From the NCBI GenBank assembly GCA_947629245.1, contig CANRDC010000004.1, forward strand, positions 25,961 through 89,960: a stretch of DNA of 64,000 nucleotides, written 5' to 3'. Source of the stretch: an uncultured Oscillospiraceae bacterium (GTDB lineage Bacteria; Bacillota; Clostridia; Oscillospirales; Oscillospiraceae). The translations under genes and the position numbers were made by a program. This document shows positions 47,450 through 57,051 of this stretch, one piece after another (the stretch's first letter is position 1; each line of letters begins with the position of its first letter). The notes beneath the pieces were generated by a model. It did not search any database, had not been told where the DNA came from, and worked only from the letters and a program-made list of their open reading frames with translations.

Positions 47450-48994
47450 TCATCCCCTCCTTTCAAGCGCGGACATCATGCGGCTGGCGAGCTTGGCGCT
47501 CTGGTAGTTGCTCCCCGTGACGATGACGCCGCTGTCCCTGAGAAGGCGCGCCATCTCCCGGACATTCTGCGGGTCTGCCTCGGAGCCGCAGATGGAGGCG
47601 ATCACGCTCACATGTCTCCCCCCTGCCCGGCTCTCCCGTACGAGCGCCGCCACCGGGGCAAAGGGGTCCCCATCGACCCCTGGACCGGTAATAAAATCCA
47701 TCATGACGACCGCCACCTGCGGATCCGCCATCTCCTTTTTCAGCCGATCCATCCGGATCCGCGAGTCAAACACCGGGTGCGGGAACCGCGCGGTAAAGTT
47801 CTCCGCGCCCAGATCCAGGATCGTGTTTCCAACGCTTACCTCCGGATCGTCCAGGCGCGCCGCGTACCGGTTTTCCAAATTGCTGCGCAGTCCCGCTCCG
47901 GCATTGTGACGGCTGAAGTAAACCAGGCTCTCCTCCGCGAATGTGCCGCCGCAGAACAGGCCCCGAAAGTATCTCTGCTCCGGCGCCAGCATGGCCAGCT
48001 CTTTCCCGGCAATGACATCCAGCTCACCGTCGTCGCAGCCCCACGACGGACGGGCGCCGCACAGGGCCTCCACCGCCGCCAGCGCCGCCGTCTCCAGCGC
48101 CTCCGCGCCGATGACACGGTGGCCCTTGAACAGTTCTTCCCCGCCGCCGATAAACACGGCGACCACCGGTTTCTCTATTTGGTCGGCACGGCGGAGCACC
48201 TTTTCCATCACGTCGGCGTCCGCCAGCTTGGAGACCAGAACGATCACCTTCGTATTCGGGTCTCCGGCCAGCCGCTCCATGCCGTCCAGCATGGCTATGC
48301 CCCCGATCTGCGGGAAGAGGTCGCGCCCGCCGGTGCCAATAATAGCCGAGACACCGCAGCCGCAGCGCTCGATCAGGCAGGCGACCTCCTGCGCGCCGCT
48401 GCCGGACGCGCCCACAATGCCGATCTCTCCCCGCCGGACGATACTGCCCGCCGCCAGCGCCACGCCGTCGATCAGGCCCACACCGCAGTCGGGTCCCATG
48501 ACCAGAAGGCCCCTTTCATGCCCCTCCCGCTTGAGCGCCAGCTCCTCCTCCAGCGAGACGCCGTCGCTGAAGATGAATACGTCCAGGCCTTTTTCCAGCG
48601 CCTTTTTCGCCTCGGCATAGACATATTCCCCCGGCAGAGATATCTGGACCAAATCGTAGGGCGTCTGGGTCAGGTCTATCTCATCCAAGTCGGAGAAACG
48701 CTCTGCGTCCGGTTCCGTTTTCCGTTCAAGCAGATCGTCTATGTAGCCCATAGCCGCGTCTGCCGCGGCGTCGTTTTCCGCGTCGATGCCGCAAACCAGA
48801 TCGTTGCAGCCCACGTCCTCGTCCACGACGAATCCCATCTCCCGCATCAGCCGCAGATTGGCCGGCGTGCCCATCTGGACCTCGGCCAGCCTGACCCCCG
48901 GGCAGCCCATGGCCTTATCGCGTACATCCATCAGCGTCACCGAGTCCACATACCGGTTGCGCTGTATCGTTACTCTCTTCTTCAAAACAAGCAA
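47450..48994 (-). CDS. fdrA: FdrA family protein (acyl-CoA synthetase/carbamoyltransferase-like)
   Basis: NRYVDSVTLMDVRDKAMGCPGV; QISLPGEYVYAEAKKALEKGLDVFIFSDGVSLEEELALK; VMGPDCGVGLIDGVALA; GIVGASGSGAQEVACLIERCG. Confidence 0.92.
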   Translation of the reverse strand: MLVLKKRVTIQRNRYVDSVTLMDVRDKAMGCPGVRLAEVQMGTPANLRLMREMGFVVDEDVGCNDLVCGIDAENDAAADAAMGYIDDLLERKTEPDAERFSDLDEIDLTQTPYDLVQISLPGEYVYAEAKKALEKGLDVFIFSDGVSLEEELALKREGHERGLLVMGPDCGVGLIDGVALAAGSIVRRGEIGIVGASGSGAQEVACLIERCGCGVSAIIGTGGRDLFPQIGGIAMLDGMERLAGDPNTKVIVLVSKLADADVMEKVLRRADQIEKPVVAVFIGGGEELFKGHRVIGAEALETAALAAVEALCGARPSWGCDDGELDVIAGKELAMLAPEQRYFRGLFCGGTFAEESLVYFSRHNAGAGLRSNLENRYAARLDDPEVSVGNTILDLGAENFTARFPHPVFDSRIRMDRLKKEMADPQVAVVMMDFITGPGVDGDPFAPVAALVRESRAGGRHVSVIASICGSEADPQNVREMARLLRDSGVIVTGSNYQSAKLASRMMSALERRG

Positions 48995-49054
48995 TTCTCT
49001 CCCCGTTCAAAATAAGTTCCGCCGCGCCGGGCGGCAACGCCTCCGGCGGAGCGC

Positions 49055-51040
49055 TCAAGAGGGCTCCGCCGCCCGCGGCGTCTTCCTCCGCCCCCACTTT
49101 TGCAGTACGAGGAGCATACAGAAGATCAGCACGCCTATCAGATCCGTTATCTTTTCCGGATAGATCAGCAGAAGGGCCGTGACGCCGCTGATCGCCCTCT
49201 GCCATACCGGCATGGGACGCAGCAGATACCCCTCCACACATGCCGCCAGAAGTACGATCCCCAGCAAAGTCACCGCAAAGACATACAGCGACTGGGCCGC
49301 CGTTCCGGAAGAAAACAGCATCTCCGGCGCAAACACAAAAACATACGGGATCAGGAATCCGGCCAGAGCCAGCTTCAGACCTTGCAGGGCTGTCCTCGTC
49401 GGATTCGCCTCCGCCAGGCCCGCCGCCGCATAGGCGGTGATGGCCACAGGCGGCGTTAGCCCGGCCATAAGGCCAAAGTAGAACACAAAGAAATGCGCGG
49501 GCATCTTCTCGATCCCCACCGCGATCAGGATGGGAACGGTCACCGTCGTCATCAGCAGATATACCGCCACGGTGGGGAGCCCCATACCCAGCACAATGGC
49601 CAGGATCATCACAAAAAACAGCGTCAGATATACGTTACCGGCCGCCACCTTCAGGATGAAGTTGCTGAACACGGCGCTGAGACCCGTCAGCGTGAACACG
49701 CCCACGATGAGCCCGACGACTGCGCAGGATATACTGACCGACAGGGAATTCTTCGCGCCCTTTTCCAGCGCCCATAGGATATCGCGCAGGCTCATGCGCG
49801 TGCTTTTCCGCAGCGCCGCCGCCAGGATGACCAGCAAAATGCCGATAGCGCCCACATACAGCGGCGTATACCCCGCCGTCAGCAGCACGATGACCGCCAG
49901 GAACGGGATCATCAGATGGCCGCGCTCCTTGAGGATCGGTACCAGCTTGGGCAGATTTTCCTTGCTGATGCCGTTAAGGCCCAGCTTCTTGGCGTGGAAA
50001 TGGATGCAGATGAACAGATTTAAATAGTACAGCAGCACCGGCAACAGCGCCGCAAGGCAGACCTTGGAATACGACAGGCCCATCATGTCCGCCATGATAA
50101 ACGCCGCCGCACCCATGACCGGTGGCATGAGCTGCCCCCCGGTGGAGGACACGGCCTCCACGCCACCGGCAAATTCGCGCTCAAACCCGGTCTTCTTCAT
50201 CAGCGGGATGGTGAAAGCGCCGGTGGTGACCACGTTGGCCACCGCGCTGCCGCTGATGGTGCCGAAGGCCGCGCTGGTGATGACCGATATCTTTCCCGGT
50301 CCACCGGCCGTCCATCCGGCAAGCGCGAAGGCGATATCGTTGATCACCTCGCCCAGCCCGCTCCTCTCCAGAAACGCCGAGAAGATGACGAACACGATGA
50401 TGTAAGTAGCGCATGTCCCCAATGAGACGCCGAAAATGCCCTCTGTGCCAAGATACATGTGCGAGGTCATCCGGGTCATGGTGATCCCCTTGTGCATCAG
50501 AATGCCGGGCATATGTCGGCCAAAGAAGGCGTAGATGACAAACACCGTCGGGATGATCACCAGGGCCCAGCCAACAGAACGCCGGGTGACCATAAACAGC
50601 AGCAGCGTCATCACGCAGAACATGACGATATCCAGCGTCGTGGGCATACTGGCCCGGAAAATGATGCTGTGATACTCCGCCGCTACATATCCCGCCGTCA
50701 CGGCTCCGACGGCGGCCAACACCCAATCCAGAGGCGTGATCCGCCCCTTATTTTTCTTCAAGCCCGGATAGCACAGGAAACCAAGGGCGATGACAAACGC
50801 CAGGTGGATCGACCGGTATTGGAGCGTTGGCAGCCGCCCGCTGAGCGCCGCGGCAATGTGGAACACCGACATCGCCACCGCGATCCATTTTACGATCGTC
50901 TGCGCCGGACCCGCACCGTCGGAACCGACGCTCTCCGTATCATACTTGCTTATCAGCTTCTGCCGTTCTTCTAACGAGATCTCTTCGGCTCCCATGGCCT
51001 TCGGATCCTCGTGCGCTTGCGCGGATTGTTCGTATTCCAT
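49055..51040 (-). CDS. TRAP transporter permease, fused large and small subunits (TAXI type)
   Basis: About 660 aa polytopic protein; GTISGSAVANVVTTGAFTIPLMKKTGFEREFAGGVEAVSSTGGQLMPPVMGAAAFIMA; GLMAGLTPPVAITAYAAAGLAEANPTRTA. Confidence 0.93.
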   Translation of the reverse strand: MEYEQSAQAHEDPKAMGAEEISLEERQKLISKYDTESVGSDGAGPAQTIVKWIAVAMSVFHIAAALSGRLPTLQYRSIHLAFVIALGFLCYPGLKKNKGRITPLDWVLAAVGAVTAGYVAAEYHSIIFRASMPTTLDIVMFCVMTLLLFMVTRRSVGWALVIIPTVFVIYAFFGRHMPGILMHKGITMTRMTSHMYLGTEGIFGVSLGTCATYIIVFVIFSAFLERSGLGEVINDIAFALAGWTAGGPGKISVITSAAFGTISGSAVANVVTTGAFTIPLMKKTGFEREFAGGVEAVSSTGGQLMPPVMGAAAFIMADMMGLSYSKVCLAALLPVLLYYLNLFICIHFHAKKLGLNGISKENLPKLVPILKERGHLMIPFLAVIVLLTAGYTPLYVGAIGILLVILAAALRKSTRMSLRDILWALEKGAKNSLSVSISCAVVGLIVGVFTLTGLSAVFSNFILKVAAGNVYLTLFFVMILAIVLGMGLPTVAVYLLMTTVTVPILIAVGIEKMPAHFFVFYFGLMAGLTPPVAITAYAAAGLAEANPTRTALQGLKLALAGFLIPYVFVFAPEMLFSSGTAAQSLYVFAVTLLGIVLLAACVEGYLLRPMPVWQRAISGVTALLLIYPEKITDLIGVLIFCMLLVLQKWGRRKTPRAAEPS

Positions 51041-51130
51041 GCAGACCTCCTCGGTTTGTGTTGTGGAAAGCAGGAGATGCGAAAGCATTTTTCGCCTGCC
51101 CGCATCCCCCGCTTACGACCATGCGCAGGA

Positions 51131-52210
51131 TCATTCGGCCAGGATGCCTACCTCCGTATAGTAGCGCAGCGCGCCGTCGTGGATAGGAATGGAGATATCC
51201 GCCGCGATGTTTTCTGCGGTGATCTTGCCGAAGACAGCGTTGCTGTTCTCCAGCGTGTCAAGGTTTTCGTAGAGCATCTTGGTCACCTCGTAGACCACAT
51301 CCTCGTCCATATCCGCCGTGGTCCACAGGATCATGGGGGCGTAGACCGTGTTGATGTCCTCCGTCTGCCCGTCGTAGGTGTCGGCCGGGATCACGATGGA
51401 CGCCAGCGGGCTCCCCTCAACGGTAAGCGCCGCGATGCCCTCGTCGCTGAGGCTCACCAGGTGGGTGTCCGCCGTCAGCATGATCTCCGTCTGGGAGGAG
51501 TCGGGTATGGGGGCAAAGAAGGTCATGGCGTCCGCCTGGCCGTTGCGGAGCAGATCGGCGCCGGAGTCGGCGCCCATGTATTCCGCCTTGATGTCGCCGC
51601 CGTTGACATAGTCCAGGCCCAGAGCGGAGAACACCTCGCGGGTGACCGTCTCCGTGCCGCTGTTGGACATGCCGACGCACACCGTCTTGCCGACCAGATC
51701 GTCGCAGGTCTCAATGCCGGAACCCGGCGTGGCCTGAATGGCGAAAACACCCTTGTAGATGACCGCTACGGCCCGCAGATCATCGACCGGAGCGCCTTCA
51801 AAATCGTTAAGGCCGTTGTAGGCCATGTTGGCCGTGAACTGGTCGGCCATGCCGAACTCGATCTCACCGGTCTGCAGCATCTGCATGTTGCTCGTGCCGC
51901 CGTTGGTGGCCTGGCCGGTGGCAACACAGTCCGTGTTGTCGGAGATCAGCTGGGCCACGGCGGTAGCCACGGCATAGAACGTGGCGGAGGAACCGCCGCC
52001 GCCGATGGTGATGAATTCGGGCCAGTTGATCTGCCCGGCATCCGCGCCGGCGGCGTCGTCAGTCTCCTCGGACGGCGCGTCCGTGGCTTCCGCCGCAGGT
52101 TCCGCCGTGGGCGCCGCCGTGGGCGTGGCCTCCGCGGTCTTGCCGCCGCCGCAGGCTGCAAGCCCAAGGATCATGCACAGAGCCAAAAACATTGTCAGGA
52201 TCTTCTTCAT
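51131..52210 (-). CDS. TAXI-family TRAP transporter solute-binding lipoprotein
   Basis: Lipobox GLAACGGG; ITIGGGGSSATFYAVATAVAQLI; SALGLDYVNGGDIKAEYMGADSGADLLRNGQADAMTF. Confidence 0.92.
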   Translation of the reverse strand: MKKILTMFLALCMILGLAACGGGKTAEATPTAAPTAEPAAEATDAPSEETDDAAGADAGQINWPEFITIGGGGSSATFYAVATAVAQLISDNTDCVATGQATNGGTSNMQMLQTGEIEFGMADQFTANMAYNGLNDFEGAPVDDLRAVAVIYKGVFAIQATPGSGIETCDDLVGKTVCVGMSNSGTETVTREVFSALGLDYVNGGDIKAEYMGADSGADLLRNGQADAMTFFAPIPDSSQTEIMLTADTHLVSLSDEGIAALTVEGSPLASIVIPADTYDGQTEDINTVYAPMILWTTADMDEDVVYEVTKMLYENLDTLENSNAVFGKITAENIAADISIPIHDGALRYYTEVGILAE

Positions 52211-52495
52211 GATTCATTCTCCTTTTGTATTGTTCATATATTTTGCTTCTCAAGGAACAAAAACCAAACAAAGCCCGCCGACCGCCTCCTGAAGCGCGTC
52301 CATGAGGCACAGCGCCGGTCATATTTGGAATTTACCTTCAGAATGCCGCGTCATAAAACAGCCTCCCCTTCACACCTCCTCTCCGCAAAGTCACAGCGGC
52401 TTTCTCCTGAAGGCACCGCGCTCTCCCTTCCGGTATTTTTGCCAGACCACCTCGCTCTTAGAATTCGTATTTACAAACTTGATTTTTATATTGGA

Positions 52496-52524
52496 ATTCT
52501 AGCACAGGATCTGAGTTTAGTCAA
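52496..52524 (-). promoter_or_regulatory. Near-consensus promoter for the TRAP-fdrA operon
   Basis: Minus strand TTGACT - 17 nt (AAACTCAGATCCTGTGC) - TAGAAT. Confidence 0.7.
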
Positions 52525-52766
52525 CGAAAATAATTTGTATTTCCGAATTTCTGCAAGTTGCTGTGAAATCGGCGGCAGATTTGTGCATTTAGTCAACAGC
52601 CAAAATCGCGCCAAAAATGACCACCGACGGCAGATTTTGCGCCGATCATGCCCTTTTTACGCCCTTTTTGCCGGATATCTCTCTCTCTTCGTCTCGCGGC
52701 GCGCCTGAAAAACACTGTTTTGTTCGTATTTCTGAAAGGATTTTTTCCAGCGCACAAGAAAAATTG

Positions 52767-52795
52767 TTGCAAAAAAGGCAAGATAATTATATAAT
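52767..52795 (+). promoter_or_regulatory. Near-consensus promoter for iclR-type gene
   Basis: TTGCAA - 17 nt - TATAAT. Confidence 0.65.
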
Positions 52796-52879
52796 AATCA
52801 AATCACCTGCCGGATAGTTTACTGAATCCAAAAAATTCGTATATCCGAACAATCAGAGGCTCGATCGGGGGAGTGTATT

Positions 52880-53650
52880 ATGCCAAATTCTGTCGACAAT
52901 CAGCCGCATCGCAGCACGGAACGCGTTCTCTCGATTTTTGAGTATCTCACGGAGACCGAGAATGTCGGCAAGACACTGACGGATATCTCGATCCAGATGA
53001 ACGCGCCGAAAAGCAGCCTTTTGCCCATGCTGCGCACGCTGGTCTCCCGCGGCTACCTGCACTATAACCCGCTGACGCACCAGTACTTCCTCGGGTACAA
53101 GCTCTACGAGGTCGGCACGAAATATGTGAGTGAGAACAATCTCAACGACGCTATATATCAGGTGATGATGGAGCTCGCCACGGCGAACAATGTCACGGTC
53201 CAATTCGGTGAACTGGTCGCGGGCGACGTTTTGTTTTTGCAGAAGGTGGATCTGTTTGAGAAGCTGCGGCTTTACAGAGCGGTCGGCCGCCGGACCCCCG
53301 CCTACGCGAACGCTCTCGGCAAGGTCCTTTTGTCCGACAAGGGACCTGCCGAGGTGAAAAAGCTCTATCCCGACGGGCTCGTGCCCATCACACCCAAGAC
53401 CGTGACGGACCTGGACGTTCTGAACGAACAGCTTGCGGAGGTGCGCCAGCTGGGATTTGCCCGCAGCAACGAGGAGGCGACCCAGTATGTGAGTTCCATT
53501 GCCGTGCCAGTGCTGAAATCCGGTCGGATCGCCTATGGGCTGGAGGCAAGCATGTCGATCTTCGAGTATTCGGAGGAGAAGGAACGCCAACTGCTCTTCT
53601 CCATGTACGACGCAAAGGGACGCATCGAAAACTTCCTGAAAAATCAGTAG
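52880..53650 (+). CDS. IclR-family transcriptional regulator
   Basis: STERVLSIFEYLTETENVGKTLTDISIQMNAPKSSLLPMLRTLVSRGYL; C-terminal GRRTPAYANALGKVLLS effector domain. Confidence 0.93.
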   Translation: MPNSVDNQPHRSTERVLSIFEYLTETENVGKTLTDISIQMNAPKSSLLPMLRTLVSRGYLHYNPLTHQYFLGYKLYEVGTKYVSENNLNDAIYQVMMELATANNVTVQFGELVAGDVLFLQKVDLFEKLRLYRAVGRRTPAYANALGKVLLSDKGPAEVKKLYPDGLVPITPKTVTDLDVLNEQLAEVRQLGFARSNEEATQYVSSIAVPVLKSGRIAYGLEASMSIFEYSEEKERQLLFSMYDAKGRIENFLKNQ

Positions 53651-53683
53651 GCCGGGACCGATCCGGCGGACAATAGACAAGAA

Positions 53684-53709
53684 CCCCCTGATGTTTTTAC
53701 ATCAGGGGG
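53684..53709. terminator. Hairpin between convergent iclR and rnj
   Basis: CCCCCTGATGTttttACATCAGGGGG. Confidence 0.6.
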
Positions 53710-53785
53710 CAAATCGTATATATCGTCGCTGCGTTATGAACAGCCGGTCGTGTTTGTTCGACCGCGGAGAGCCGCGTGCCTACGC

Positions 53786-55447
53786 TCACACCTCCATGAT
53801 GACGGGCAGGATCATGGGGCTGCGGCGGGTCACTTTATATAAATACCCGCTCAGATTGGTCTTGACCCGGCCCTTGATGTCCGCCCAGTCGGTGATGCGG
53901 GCCCGCTCGCAGGACTCGATGGACTCATACACCACCCGGCGCATCTCCTCCATGAGCTGGGCGTTGTCCTTCACATAGACGAAGCCCCGGGTGATGATCT
54001 CCGGCTCGGAGATCATGGTCCCGTCCTGGCTGGACATGGTCATGACCACCACCAGCATGCCGTCCTGGGCCAGATGCTGCCGGTCCCGGAGGACGATGTT
54101 CTCCACGCCCTCCTCCGTGGTGCCGTCCACCAGCACCCGGCCGGAGGGGACCGTGCCGTTTTTGGCGATGCGCTTGGGCGTCAGCTCCACCACCTCGCCC
54201 ACGCTGGCGATGACGATGTTGGCCGGGTCCATGCCCATCTCCTTGGCCAGCGACCCGTGGCGGCAGAGCATCCGGTGCTCCCCGTGGACGGGGATAAAAA
54301 ACTTCGGCTTCGTCAGGGCCAGCATGGTCTTTTGCTCCTGCTGGCAGGCGTGGCCGGACACATGGATGTCGATGCTCCGGTCATAGATGACCTCCGCGCC
54401 CTTCCAGAACAGCTCGTCGATGACCTTCGTCACGGTCCGCTCGTTGCCGGGGATGGCGGAGGCGGAGATGATGACCCGGTCTCCCGCGCCGATGTGCACC
54501 TGCCGGTGCTCGGCAAAGGCCATCCGGTACAGGGCCGACATGCTCTCCCCCTGGCTGCCGGTGGTGATGACGACCACCCGCTCCGGAGGCAGAGAGCTTA
54601 TCTTGTTCATGTCCACCAGCACGCCCTTGGGGACGGTCAAATAGCCCTCCTCCATGGCCAGCTTCAGCACGTTTTCCATGCTCCGGCCCGTGACGCCCAC
54701 CTTGCGGTCATAGCGCTGGGCACAGTTGATGATCTGCTGGATGCGGTGGACGTTGGAGGCGAAGGTGGTGACGATAATGCGCTTGTCGCAGCCCCGGAAC
54801 AGCCGCTCCATGCTCTCCCCCACGTGGCGCTCGGACTCGGAATAGCCGGGCCGTTCCACGTTGGTAGAGTCGCTCAAAAGGGCCAGCACGCCCTCCTTGC
54901 CCAGCTCCGCGAAGCGGTGGAAGTCGAACACGCCGCCCTCGATGGGGGTCAGGTCGATCTTGAAGTCGCCGGTGTGGATCACCGTTCCGATGGGCGTTTT
55001 CACCGCCACGGCCACGCTGTCCGCGATGGAGTGGTTCACATGGATGAGCTCGCACTCGAAATTGGTCCCCACCTTGAACCGGTCCCCGGCGGACTTGGTG
55101 ACGAGCTCGACGCTGTTCGCCAGGCCGTGCTCCTCCAGCTTCAGCCGGACCAGCCCCGCCGTCAGGCGGGTGGCGTACACCGGGCAGCTCAGGCGGCTCA
55201 TCACATAGGGCATGGCCCCGATGTGGTCCTCGTGGCCGTGGGTGAGCACGATGCCCCGGACCCGCTGTTTGTTCTGGACCAGGTAGGTGATGTCCGGGAT
55301 GACCACGTCGATGCCGTACATGTCCTCGTCGGGAAAGCCCATGCCGCAGTCGATCACCAGGATGTCCCTGCCGTACTCGTAAACGTAAAGGTTCTTGCCG
55401 ATCTCGTCCAGACCGCCAAGCGCCATGATCTTCAGTTTTTGTGCCAT
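53786..55447 (-). CDS. rnj: Ribonuclease J
   Basis: Metallo-beta-lactamase LTHGHEDHIGAMPYV; LLSDSTNVERPGYSESERHVG; IPVHGEHRMLCRHGSLA. Confidence 0.95.
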   Translation of the reverse strand: MAQKLKIMALGGLDEIGKNLYVYEYGRDILVIDCGMGFPDEDMYGIDVVIPDITYLVQNKQRVRGIVLTHGHEDHIGAMPYVMSRLSCPVYATRLTAGLVRLKLEEHGLANSVELVTKSAGDRFKVGTNFECELIHVNHSIADSVAVAVKTPIGTVIHTGDFKIDLTPIEGGVFDFHRFAELGKEGVLALLSDSTNVERPGYSESERHVGESMERLFRGCDKRIIVTTFASNVHRIQQIINCAQRYDRKVGVTGRSMENVLKLAMEEGYLTVPKGVLVDMNKISSLPPERVVVITTGSQGESMSALYRMAFAEHRQVHIGAGDRVIISASAIPGNERTVTKVIDELFWKGAEVIYDRSIDIHVSGHACQQEQKTMLALTKPKFFIPVHGEHRMLCRHGSLAKEMGMDPANIVIASVGEVVELTPKRIAKNGTVPSGRVLVDGTTEEGVENIVLRDRQHLAQDGMLVVVMTMSSQDGTMISEPEIITRGFVYVKDNAQLMEEMRRVVYESIESCERARITDWADIKGRVKTNLSGYLYKVTRRSPMILPVIMEV

Positions 55448-55556
55448 GAAACGAAAATACTCCTTGTTTTATGTATCACGATATCGGACAGCGTACATCC
55501 TGTCCGTAGAGATCATACCCTTATCGCGGGAAAATATTCCCTCGAAAACGCCCTGT

Positions 55557-56156
55557 TCACATATCCCGGCGGCCTTCCAGGGCCCGGACCAGGGTGGCGT
55601 CGTCGGTAAATTCCAGATTGGAGCCCACGGGGATGCCGTAGGCCAGGCGGGTCACCCGCACCTCGAAGGGCTTCAAAAGACGGGCGATGTACATGGCCGT
55701 GGCGTCGCCCTCGGTGTCCGGGTTGGTGGCCATGATGACCTCCTTCACGCCCCCGTCCGCCACGCGCTTGACAAGCTCCGACACGCGGATATCGTCCGGA
55801 CCCACATGGCTCATGGGGGACAGCACCCCGTGCAGGACGTGGTACACCCCGTTATACTCCCGGCTGCGCTCCAGGCTGGCCACGTCCCGGGCCTCCGCCA
55901 CCACGCAGATCACGGACCTGTCCCGCCTCTCGTCGGCGCAGACGGAGCAGAGCTCCCCGTCCGTCAGATTCTGGCATACAGGGCAGGTATGTACGCTCCG
56001 GCGGGCCCGGAGGATGGTCTCGGCGAACGCCTCCGCCTCCCCTTCCGGCAGGCTCAGCACATAAAACGCCAGCCGCTGGGCGCTCTTGCGCCCAATGCCG
56101 GGCAGCGAGGCGAAGCGGTCGATCAGTTCCTCAAAGGATACGGGAAAAAAGGGCAT
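55557..56156 (-). CDS. recR: Recombination protein RecR
   Basis: LPGIGRKSAQRLAFYVL; CPVCQNLTDGELCSVC zinc finger; Toprim VVAEARDVASLERSREYNGVYHVLHGVLSPM. Confidence 0.96.
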   Translation of the reverse strand: MPFFPVSFEELIDRFASLPGIGRKSAQRLAFYVLSLPEGEAEAFAETILRARRSVHTCPVCQNLTDGELCSVCADERRDRSVICVVAEARDVASLERSREYNGVYHVLHGVLSPMSHVGPDDIRVSELVKRVADGGVKEVIMATNPDTEGDATAMYIARLLKPFEVRVTRLAYGIPVGSNLEFTDDATLVRALEGRRDM

Positions 56157-56162
56157 GGTCTT

Positions 56163-56825
56163 CTACTCTCCGCGCAAAGTCTTGATGATCCCGGCATAGT
56201 CCTCGTGGCCGAACACGGCGGAGCCCGCCACCAGCACGTTGGCTCCGGCCCGAATGGCCACAGGAGCGGTGTCCGGCTTGACGCCGCCGTCCACCTCGAT
56301 GTCGCAGTCTGGGTTCACCTCATCCAGCCGGGCGCGGATGGCGGCGATCTTCGGCATCTGGTCGAACATGAACGGCTGGGCCCCAAACCCCGGCTCCACC
56401 GTCATCACCAGCACCATGTCCAGTTCCTCCAGCCAGGGCTCCAGCGCCTCGGCGGGGGTGGCCGGTTTGATGGACAGGCCGGTCCTCACGCCCATGCGCC
56501 GGGCCGCCGCCAGCGCCTCGGCGATGCGCTCCGGCGTGTCCGACTCCAGATGGAGCGTGATGTGGCTGGCGCCGGCTTTACAGAACGCCTCCACAAAGTG
56601 TCCCGGCTGCACGATCATCAGATGCACATCCAGAAACGCCTCGGGAAACGCCCGCCGGATGCTCTCCACGATGGGAACGCCAAAGGAGATGTTGGGCACG
56701 AACTGCCCGTCCATCACGTCCACATGGATATAGTCCGCGCCAGCGTCCAGGACCGCCTTGATCTGCTCGTCCAGCCGTGTGAAATCTGCCGCCAGGATGG
56801 AAGGTGCGATTTTGATGTTTGTCAT
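56163..56825 (-). CDS. rpe: Ribulose-phosphate 3-epimerase
   Basis: KIAPSILAADFTRLDEQIKAVLDAGADYIHVDVMDGQFVPNISFG; VEPGFGAQPFM; EVDGGVKPDTAP. Confidence 0.96.
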   Translation of the reverse strand: MTNIKIAPSILAADFTRLDEQIKAVLDAGADYIHVDVMDGQFVPNISFGVPIVESIRRAFPEAFLDVHLMIVQPGHFVEAFCKAGASHITLHLESDTPERIAEALAAARRMGVRTGLSIKPATPAEALEPWLEELDMVLVMTVEPGFGAQPFMFDQMPKIAAIRARLDEVNPDCDIEVDGGVKPDTAPVAIRAGANVLVAGSAVFGHEDYAGIIKTLRGE

Positions 56826-57051
56826 GCGCTTCCCCCGCTGCATAATATGTCTCAGCCGCGCCGCGCGCGACCAGGCTTTTATATAGGGGATGGACCGGCC
56901 TGTCTGTCCGGTCTGTCCCCACCGTTTGATCCGGAAATGATCTCCATTCTGCATTAGTATACCACACATGACGCAAAACAAGCAAGTGGCCCTTGACGTT
57001 GTTGGCGGTTTAGACTAAAATAACAGTATCATTTTCAGGAGGGCTTGTCTT

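Larger units (their letters stand above)
52464..52849. promoter_or_regulatory. Four TTCGTATWTCYGAA-like candidate operator sites
   Basis: TTCGTATTTACAAA (52464-52477), TTTGTATTTCCGAA (52534-52547), TTCGTATTTCTGAA (52723-52736), TTCGTATATCCGAA (52836-52849). Confidence 0.65.

Noticed and set aside
54074-55609. 511-aa plus-strand ORF
   Set aside because: Antisense to ribonuclease J; shadow ORF.
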